Source: Kitasatospora azatica KCTC 9699 (GTDB lineage Bacteria; Actinomycetota; Actinomycetes; Streptomycetales; Streptomycetaceae). Taken from it: a DNA stretch of 64,000 bases. A program made the position numbers and the translations under genes. The stretch lies in assembly GCF_000744785.1 (NCBI RefSeq), contig NZ_JQMO01000003.1, positions 1,116,001-1,180,000 of the forward strand, given 5' to 3'. Positions 58,595-64,000 of the stretch are shown here, one piece after another. The notes under the pieces were generated by a model. It made no database searches. It saw nothing but the letters and a program-made list of their open reading frames with translations, and had not been told where the DNA came from. How positions within the stretch are numbered: the stretch's first letter is position 1; every line of letters starts with the position of its first letter.

Positions 58595-59862
58595 TGACGG
58601 CCATGCAGTACACGCCCCTGGACCCCCGCCCCACCGAGTCGGAGCGGAAGGTCCGGGGGCGCGGTGCGTGCGACCCGGACGCGGACCCGCCGGCGCTGAG
58701 CAACATCCCGGGCTCACCGGTGGAGAACCGGCGGCAGTTGCTGGTCAAGATCTGCTGGATGCTGCTGTGGATGGTCTACCTGGTCTACCCGATCAAGGAC
58801 CTGGGCAGCGGTCACTACTCCACGACGGCCGTGGTGTTCGGCTGGCTGGCCCTGACAGCGTTCCTCGGCTGCTACCTCAGCCTGGTGATCTTCCGTTCGG
58901 CGAACGGGATCTGGTGGCGCGGCAGCTACCCGCTGCTGGCCGGGATGCTGGCGATCGCGCTGAGCACCTCGTTCTACTACGGCGAGGCCTGGCTCGGCCT
59001 GTTCACCTACCTGTCGGTGGCCACCGGGGCGATCCTGCCGCCGCGGATCGCGCTCTGGGGTGTGGGCGCCGTCACGCTGCTGCTCGCGGGAACCGCGCTG
59101 GCCGTGCACGCCCAGAGCGGCGCGCTGGTCGCACTGGCGCTGCCCACCTTCCTGAGCGGCGCCGCGATGACGGGCGTGCAGCGGCTGGTCGCCACCATGC
59201 GCGAACTGCGCGAGGCCCGGCTGATGGCGGCCCACCTGGCCGCCTCCGAGGAGCGGCTGCGGCTGGCCCGCGACATGCACGACCTGCTGGGGCACTCGCT
59301 CTCGCTGATCACCTTGAAGAGCGAGCTGGCCGGGCGCTTCATGGACGCCGGCAACCAGGAGCAGGCGCGGGCCCAGGTGAGCGAGATCGAACAGGTGGCG
59401 CGGCAGTCGCTGACCGACGTCCGGGCCGCGATCACCGGCTACCGCAAGCCCACCCTCTCGGTCGAACTCGCCGCCGCCCGCACCGCCCTGGCCACCACCG
59501 GGGTCACCCTGGAGGCGCCGTCCACGCTGCTGGAGGAGCACCCGGGGCTGGGCGCGCCGGAGGGCGAGGCGCTGGCCTGGGCGCTGCGCGAGGCGGTCAC
59601 CAACGTGGTCCGGCACGCCGCCGGGGCCAGCGTCTGCACGGTGGGGCTGGACGAGACCTGGGACGAGGACGGCTCGCGCTACGTGGTGCTCGAGGTCGCC
59701 GACAACGGGCGCGGCCCCGGCAAGTCCGCCCCGGGCAACGGCCTGACCGGTCTCGACGAGCGCCTCGCGCTGGTCAGCGGCCGACTGGAGACCGCCACCG
59801 GCCCGCACGGCAAGGGCTTCACGATCCGGGCCCTGGTCCCGCTGGGTGCCAGGGCCGCCTGA
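58591..59862 (+). CDS. DesK-type sensor histidine kinase
   Basis: A 423-residue membrane kinase. Transmembrane helices lie at about residues 52-70, 80-100, 112-130, 135-155 and 170-190. The HisKA_3 phospho-acceptor motif RLARDMHDLLGHSLSLI follows (His near 230), then HATPase_c with EAVTNVVRHA (N box) and DNGRGPG (G1). Start ATG 58591 overlaps the permease stop by 4 bp; ATG 58594 or 58603 are also possible. Linked to the exporter, it probably senses membrane state or the exported compound. Confidence 0.92.
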   Translation: MMTAMQYTPLDPRPTESERKVRGRGACDPDADPPALSNIPGSPVENRRQLLVKICWMLLWMVYLVYPIKDLGSGHYSTTAVVFGWLALTAFLGCYLSLVIFRSANGIWWRGSYPLLAGMLAIALSTSFYYGEAWLGLFTYLSVATGAILPPRIALWGVGAVTLLLAGTALAVHAQSGALVALALPTFLSGAAMTGVQRLVATMRELREARLMAAHLAASEERLRLARDMHDLLGHSLSLITLKSELAGRFMDAGNQEQARAQVSEIEQVARQSLTDVRAAITGYRKPTLSVELAAARTALATTGVTLEAPSTLLEEHPGLGAPEGEALAWALREAVTNVVRHAAGASVCTVGLDETWDEDGSRYVVLEVADNGRGPGKSAPGNGLTGLDERLALVSGRLETATGPHGKGFTIRALVPLGARAA

Positions 59863-59879
59863 AGCCGTAGGGTCGCGGC

Positions 59880-60497
59880 ATGACTGACGATCACATCCGG
59901 GTGCTGCTCGCCGAGGACCAGTCGATGGTCCGGGAGGCACTGGCCGCGCTGCTCGGACTGGAGGGCGACATCGACGTGGTCGCGCAGGTCTCGCGCGGGG
60001 ACCAGGTGGTGGCGGCGGTGCTGGAGCACCGGGTGCAGGTGGCGGTGCTGGACATCGAGATGCCCGGGCTGACCGGGATCGAGGCGGCGGCGCTGGTCAA
60101 GCGGCAGAGCCCGGGGACCAAGGTGGTGATCGCGACCACCTTCGGCCGGCCCGGCTACCTGCGGCGGGCGATGGAGTCCGGCGCGGACGCCTTCCTGGTC
60201 AAGGACGCGCCGGCCGCCGAACTCGCGGAGGCGGTGCGCCGGGTGCTGCGCGGCGAGCGGGTGATCGACCCCACGCTGGCGGCCGCCGCGCTGGCCGATG
60301 GGGCCAACCCGCTGACCGGGCGCGAGCTGGACGTGCTCGCGGTGGCCGCCGAGGGCGCGGTGAACGCCGAGATCGCCCGCCGGCTGCACCTGTCCGAGGG
60401 CACCGTGCGCAACTACCTCTCGATGGCGATCCAGAAGACCGGCGCGCGCAACCGTGCCGAGGCGGTGCGGGTGGCCAAGGAGAAGGGTTGGATGTAG
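59880..60497 (+). CDS. NarL/LuxR-type response regulator
   Basis: A 205-residue regulator. The receiver domain (residues 1-120) has DD-type acidic residues near the start (LLAEDQ), the phospho-acceptor Asp in VAVLDIEMPG (about residue 58) and the Lys of FLVKDAP. The LuxR helix-turn-helix is at about 140-200 (LTGRELDVLAVAAEGAVNAEIARRLHLSEGTVRNYLS). Partner of the upstream DesK-type kinase; it likely controls the ABC exporter operon. Ends 4 bp before a convergent gene. Confidence 0.94.
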   Translation: MTDDHIRVLLAEDQSMVREALAALLGLEGDIDVVAQVSRGDQVVAAVLEHRVQVAVLDIEMPGLTGIEAAALVKRQSPGTKVVIATTFGRPGYLRRAMESGADAFLVKDAPAAELAEAVRRVLRGERVIDPTLAAAALADGANPLTGRELDVLAVAAEGAVNAEIARRLHLSEGTVRNYLSMAIQKTGARNRAEAVRVAKEKGWM

Positions 60498-60501
60498 CGG
60501 G

Positions 60502-61386
60502 TCAGTTGAGCCGGTGGCGGGCCGCCCGGGCGTCCTGCCGGACCCGGGCGGCGGACTCCGGGTCGAAGGCGTCCAGGATCTGCGCGTACGCCTCCATCTC
60601 GCCCGCCCCGCCCAGGAAGTCCCCGGTGCGGACCAGGAGTTCGGCCCGTTCCAGGCGCAGTTGGGCCGGGTGCCGGGGGAGCAGCAGGGACAGCTCGGTG
60701 GCCCACAGCTGGGTGCGGGCGTGCTCGGGCCGCTCGCTCGCCCAGTTTCTGATGTTCCCGAGCACCCGCAGCATGATGTCCAACGGCTGTGCGGGGGTGA
60801 GCAGTTCGGGCGTGAACCGGTGCCCGGACGCGACCACGATCGCGGCCGCGTCCTCGGCCGAGAGCAGCCGGCCGCCGTGGTACGGGTCGGCCAGCACGTA
60901 CTCCTCGCCCGGATCGGGACCGCCCACCGCCACGATGAAGTGGCCGGGCAGCGCGATCCCGTGCACGGTGAGCCCGGCCCGCTCGGCCACCGCCGACCAG
61001 ACCAGCGAGAGCAGGATCGGCAGCCCACGCCGCCGCCGCAGCACCTCGGGCAGCAACGAGGACTCCAGCCGCCGGTAGTCCGACTGCTGTCCGTGGAACC
61101 GCTCGCGCCCACCGAGCACCGCGGCCAGCAGCGCGGCGGTCTCCTCGGGGCTGCCGGGCGCACGCTCGGCCACGGCCCGCCGCACGGCCGCGGCGTGCCG
61201 GTCGAGCGCCGCCTGGCAGGCGGCCAGCAGCGCCTCGAGGGTGGGCGGCGGCTCGTACTCCCCGTCCTCGGTGCGCACGTCCTCGGCGAGGGTGTGCTCG
61301 GCGGCGGCCAGCAGGCAGAGCAGCACCGGATCGGGCTGCTCGGACCTGGCCTCGGCGCGGAAGCGGGCTCTGCTCTGCTCGGTCAC
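60502..61386 (-). CDS. Transglutaminase-like (SirB1) protein
   Basis: A 294-residue protein matching the SirB1/transglutaminase-like family. RRGLPILLSLVWSAVAERAGLTVHGIALPGHFIVAVG (about residues 115-150) is the family core, followed by YVLADPYHGGRLLS. The usual Cys of a transglutaminase site is not visible in the expected place. The C-terminal part is TPR-like (AEMEAYAQILDAF). Function unknown. The 5' flank is made of four 14-bp repeats, so the real promoter lies within or beyond them. Confidence 0.82.
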   Translation of the reverse strand: MTEQSRARFRAEARSEQPDPVLLCLLAAAEHTLAEDVRTEDGEYEPPPTLEALLAACQAALDRHAAAVRRAVAERAPGSPEETAALLAAVLGGRERFHGQQSDYRRLESSLLPEVLRRRRGLPILLSLVWSAVAERAGLTVHGIALPGHFIVAVGGPDPGEEYVLADPYHGGRLLSAEDAAAIVVASGHRFTPELLTPAQPLDIMLRVLGNIRNWASERPEHARTQLWATELSLLLPRHPAQLRLERAELLVRTGDFLGGAGEMEAYAQILDAFDPESAARVRQDARAARHRLN

Positions 61387-61417
61387 GGTGGCTGCGGTGG
61401 CTTTCGGTCGTGACGGT

Positions 61418-61473
61418 CTGACTGGGTGGGACTGACCGGGTGGGACTGACTGGGTGGGGCTGACTGGATGGGA
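61418..61473. repeat. 14-bp tandem repeat CTGACTGGGTGGGA
   Basis: Four copies at 61418, 61432, 61446 and 61460 with one or two changes each. The array lies 32-87 bp upstream of the transglutaminase-like gene start and downstream of the GNAT gene. Confidence 0.9.
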
Positions 61474-61487
61474 ACCTACGCGCGGTG

Positions 61488-62516
61488 CTACGCCCGGGGA
61501 AGACAGGCGTAGTGGTAAGTGTGGCTGGTCGTGAAGCCCAGCCCGTCATAGAGCGTGATCGCACTGTCGTTGTCGGCCTCGACCTGCAGGTAGCCGCCCC
61601 GGGCGCCCTCCTCGGCCGCGCGCGCCGCGAGCACCGCCATCAGCGCGGTGGCCAGGCCCTGGCGGCGGGCGGCCGGCTGCACCTCGACGGCGCCGAAACA
61701 GGCCCAGGGGCCGTCGATGACGCACCGTCCGATCGCCAGCGGGACGGCGGAGTGCGGGTCGGGCACGGTGGCGAACCAGACCGAGGGCCCGCCGTGCAGC
61801 ACCTGGCGGGCCGCCGCGTCGGCCGCCGGGTCGCCGCTGACCCGCCGGTAGACGGACATCCAGTCCGGGCCCGCCGTGCGGGAGAGCCGGACCAGCTCGG
61901 TCCCGGAGGCCGCCGCCTTGACCAGCGGGGCGAGCGGCGCGGTGCGCACCAGGGTCGGGGCGTAGACGGCGCCCAGCCGGTCCAGCTCGGCGGTCAGCCC
62001 GGTGGGGGAGCCGGGGGTGGTCACCTCGACCCAGGCGGGCAGCCCGCGCTGCGCGTACCACTGCGCGACCCGGTCCAGCGCGGCGGGCAGCGGCAGGCCC
62101 GGGTCGCCGAGCGCCTGCACCGAGTTGGCCCGCCGGGTGAAGCCGGCCGAGGCGCGCAGCGTCCACTCGCCGAGCGGCTGCTGCTCCACAGCCGGCCAGC
62201 CGCGGGCGGCGATCCGCTGCAACTCCACCGGATCCACAGGCGGTACCGGCACGCTGCGGGCAGGGAAGAGCGGGACCACCTTGCCGGCGACCAGCCGGTC
62301 CAGGCCGATCCTGGACCGGGCGGCCGCGCGGGGCTCCACGGTTACTTCGTGAGCGTCCCACGATGTGAGCACGCCGATCACATCACGAAAACGCGGGCGT
62401 CCGGTGGCCGGGTCCAGGGCAGTCTCCAGACAGCGCACCGACACACGTCGTCCCACGTCAGAGGGGTCTATCCGAACTTCGGGACGCGCGCTGCCCGGAA
62501 TCCGGTTGGTGTTCAT
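61488..62516 (-). CDS. GNAT acetyltransferase with N-terminal extension
   Basis: A 342-residue protein. Residues 1-75 form a small beta-rich domain (VGRRVSVRCLETAL...VIGVLTSWDAHEVTVE) seen in front of some actinobacterial GNATs. The C-terminal GNAT core carries FGAVEVQPAARRQGLATALMAVLAARAAEEGARGGYLQVEADNDSAITLYDGLGF, with Q/RxxGxA intact and the YDGLGF motif. Substrate unknown. The ATG at 62516 follows GAGATCA. The gene is divergent from the ferredoxin. Confidence 0.87.
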   Translation of the reverse strand: MNTNRIPGSARPEVRIDPSDVGRRVSVRCLETALDPATGRPRFRDVIGVLTSWDAHEVTVEPRAAARSRIGLDRLVAGKVVPLFPARSVPVPPVDPVELQRIAARGWPAVEQQPLGEWTLRASAGFTRRANSVQALGDPGLPLPAALDRVAQWYAQRGLPAWVEVTTPGSPTGLTAELDRLGAVYAPTLVRTAPLAPLVKAAASGTELVRLSRTAGPDWMSVYRRVSGDPAADAAARQVLHGGPSVWFATVPDPHSAVPLAIGRCVIDGPWACFGAVEVQPAARRQGLATALMAVLAARAAEEGARGGYLQVEADNDSAITLYDGLGFTTSHTYHYACLPRA

Positions 62517-62608
62517 AGTGATCTCCGGTGCATGTGTAGTGTCTGACCCGCGATACTAGGGGCGGGCATCGACGACGCCGCGCTCACCCGCGCACGCAAG
62601 TACATAGT

Positions 62609-62624
62609 TTGGGCAGCAGCCCAA
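62609..62624 (+). promoter_or_regulatory. Hairpin before the ferredoxin ribosome-binding site
   Basis: TTGGGC-AGCA-GCCCAA (62609-62624), two bases before the GAGGAGG ribosome-binding site. It could affect translation or be the end of a leader. Confidence 0.45.
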
Positions 62625-62642
62625 CCGAGGAGGAACGACAGC

Positions 62643-62972
62643 GTGACCTACGTCATCGCGCAGCCTTGTGTCGACGTCAAGGACAAGGCGTGCATCGAAG
62701 AGTGCCCGGTCGACTGCATCTACGAGGGCCAGCGCTCCCTTTACATCCACCCGGATGAGTGTGTCGACTGTGGCGCGTGCGAGCCGGTCTGCCCGGTCGA
62801 GGCGATCTTCTACGAGGACGACACTCCGGAGGAGTGGAAGGACTACTACAAGGCGAACGTCGAGTTCTTCGACGACCTCGGTTCGCCCGGTGGTGCCTCC
62901 AAGCTCGGTCTGATCGAGCGCGACCACGAGTTCATCGCGGCGCTGCCCCCGCAGAACCAGGGCGAGCACTGA
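62643..62972 (+). CDS. fdxA: 7Fe ferredoxin
   Basis: A 109-residue low-potential [3Fe-4S][4Fe-4S] ferredoxin. The N-terminal ligands are CVDVKDKACIEECPVDC (first motif) and the second motif is CVDCGACEPVCPVEA. The C-terminal extension of about 45 residues is typical of FdxA of actinobacteria, an electron donor for P450s and other oxidoreductases. GTG 62643 is preceded by GAGGAGG. The next gene, dapC, starts four bases after its stop; this pairing is common in streptomycetes. Confidence 0.96.
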   Translation: MTYVIAQPCVDVKDKACIEECPVDCIYEGQRSLYIHPDECVDCGACEPVCPVEAIFYEDDTPEEWKDYYKANVEFFDDLGSPGGASKLGLIERDHEFIAALPPQNQGEH

Positions 62973-62976
62973 GACC

Positions 62977-64000
62977 GTGAGTACCGAACAGCCGCGCGCG
63001 CCGTTCCCGGGTCACCCGGGGGCGGCGCGCCGCGTATCCGACCTTCTTCCGGTCTTCCCGTGGGACAAGCTGGAGCCCTACAAGGCGACCGCGCTGGCCC
63101 ACCCGGACGGGCTGTGCGACTTCTCGGTCGGCACCCCGGTGGACCCGGTCCCCGAGCTGATCCAGAAGGCGCTGGCCGGCGCCGCCGACTCGCCCGGCTA
63201 CCCGACCGTCTGGGGCCCGGTGGAGCTGCGCCAGGCGATCGCCGGCTGGTTGCACCGCCGCTGCGGCGCCGAGATCGAGCCGGACGCCGTGCTGCCGACC
63301 ATCGGCTCCAAGGAGCTGGTCGCATGGTTGCCCGGACAGCTCGGGCTCGGCCCCGGAGACCAGGTGGCCTACCCCCGCCTGGCCTACCCGACCTACGAGG
63401 TCGGCGCCCGGCTCTGCGGGGCCGAGCCGGTCGAGTACGAGGACGTGGCGGAGCTGGACGGCTCCCGGGTGCGGCTGCTCTGGCTGAACTCGCCGTCCAA
63501 CCCCACCGGACGGGTCCTGACGGCCGACCAGCTGCGCCGCGCGGTGGTCTGGGCCCGGCAGCACGGGGCACTGGTGGTCAGCGACGAGTGCTACCTGGAG
63601 CTTGGCTGGGAGGCCGAGCCCGTCTCGGTCCTGCGCCCCGACGTCTGTGGCGGCTCGCACGAGGGCCTGCTCGCGGTCCACTCGCTCTCCAAGCGCTCCA
63701 ACCTGGCCGGCTACCGCGCCTCCTTCGTGGCCGGCGACCCGGTGGTGGTGCGTGAGCTGCTGGAGATCCGCAAGCACGGCGGCATGATAGTGCCGGCGCC
63801 GGTGCAGGCGGCCACCATGGCGGCGCTCGGCGACGACGCGCACGTGGCGGAGCAGCGGGCCCGGTACGCGGCCCGGCGCTCGGCGCTGCGGGCGGCGCTG
63901 GAGGGCAACGGGTTCCGGATCGAGCACTCCGAGGCGAGCCTGTACCTGTGGGCGACCCGGGACGAGCCCTGCTGGGACACCGTGGCCGACCTGGCGCGGC
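62977..64000 (+). CDS. dapC: Succinyldiaminopimelate transaminase DapC (3' end beyond window)
   Basis: A class I/II PLP aminotransferase of which about 341 residues are in the window; the frame is open at the edge. It is likely N-succinyl-L,L-diaminopimelate:2-oxoglutarate aminotransferase of lysine/peptidoglycan biosynthesis. Visible are FSVGTPVDPVPELIQKAL, TIGSKELVAWLPGQLGLGPGD, LWLNSPSNPTGRV (the NPTG motif), VSDECYLELGW and the PLP lysine in VHSLSKRSNLAGYR. GTG 62977 lies four bases after the ferredoxin stop, so the pair is probably co-transcribed. The fdxA-dapC order supports the name. Confidence 0.93.
   Translation, partial: MSTEQPRAPFPGHPGAARRVSDLLPVFPWDKLEPYKATALAHPDGLCDFSVGTPVDPVPELIQKALAGAADSPGYPTVWGPVELRQAIAGWLHRRCGAEIEPDAVLPTIGSKELVAWLPGQLGLGPGDQVAYPRLAYPTYEVGARLCGAEPVEYEDVAELDGSRVRLLWLNSPSNPTGRVLTADQLRRAVVWARQHGALVVSDECYLELGWEAEPVSVLRPDVCGGSHEGLLAVHSLSKRSNLAGYRASFVAGDPVVVRELLEIRKHGGMIVPAPVQAATMAALGDDAHVAEQRARYAARRSALRAALEGNGFRIEHSEASLYLWATRDEPCWDTVADLAR

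Overview
This window is high-GC actinomycete chromosome, almost certainly from the Streptomycetaceae (Streptomyces or Kitasatospora). Signs include frequent GTG starts, translationally coupled genes, DUF5753/DUF397 regulator pairs, a complete BldC, an NsdA-like TPR regulator, SpoIIE-type phosphatases, a c-di-AMP (ydaO) riboswitch in front of an LytM protein, and six tRNA genes, five of which do not encode CCA. There is no integrase, insertion sequence or CRISPR array. It reads as core chromosome with a variable patch at about 3.9-41 kb.

Layout. 0-3.9 kb: an XRE regulator with two tandem DUF397 proteins, a P-loop kinase, a universal stress protein and a SigG-like ECF sigma factor. 3.9-11.6 kb: a large asparagine-synthetase/lasso-cyclase-like protein with eroded ATP motifs, the TPR regulator, L-2-hydroxyglutarate oxidase, TrmB and a PrsW-like protease. 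11.6-13.2 kb: initiator tRNA, a structured leader with a tiny uORF, and a broken Ser/Thr kinase gene. 13.2-22 kb: membrane proteins, a secreted TNT-domain protein coupled to a tyrosine phosphatase and a methyltransferase, a GNAT, a degenerate LytM protein behind the riboswitch, and an alpha/beta hydrolase-TetR operon with a palindromic operator inside its promoter. 22-31 kb: secreted carbohydrate-related proteins, an XRE-cupin regulator with tandem upstream repeats, and a GH65 phosphorylase coupled to a beta-phosphoglucomutase-like HAD enzyme. 31-41.6 kb: a ParB/StrR-like regulator, an enoyl-CoA hydratase family enzyme, an exported tandem-ABM protein, and a two-gene SpoIIE module.

41.6-51 kb: tRNA-Lys, a DEAD-box helicase with a long Arg/Gly repeat tail, a lipoprotein, a small metallopeptidase, tRNA-Glu/Asp/Phe, a cold-shock protein with an intrinsic terminator in its leader, a styrene-monooxygenase-like flavoprotein and MarR. 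51-64 kb: HrpA, tRNA-Asp, BldC, a headless S9 peptidase, an ABC exporter with a DesK-type two-component system, a transglutaminase-like protein, a GNAT, a 7Fe ferredoxin and the 5' part of dapC, which runs off the window.

The strongest candidate for something undescribed is the gene at 39709-41577. It fuses a complete sugar-importer-type ABC ATPase to a SpoIIE (PP2C) phosphatase and a HATPase anti-sigma-type kinase in one chain. It lies 28 bp downstream of a second, GAF/PAS-type SpoIIE phosphatase and has no permease or binding protein nearby. Other notable points are three apparently disarmed enzymes (the cyclase, the LytM protein and the kinase), the uORF leader at 11.8-12.1 kb, and the recurrent use of terminator hairpins that contain the stop codon.
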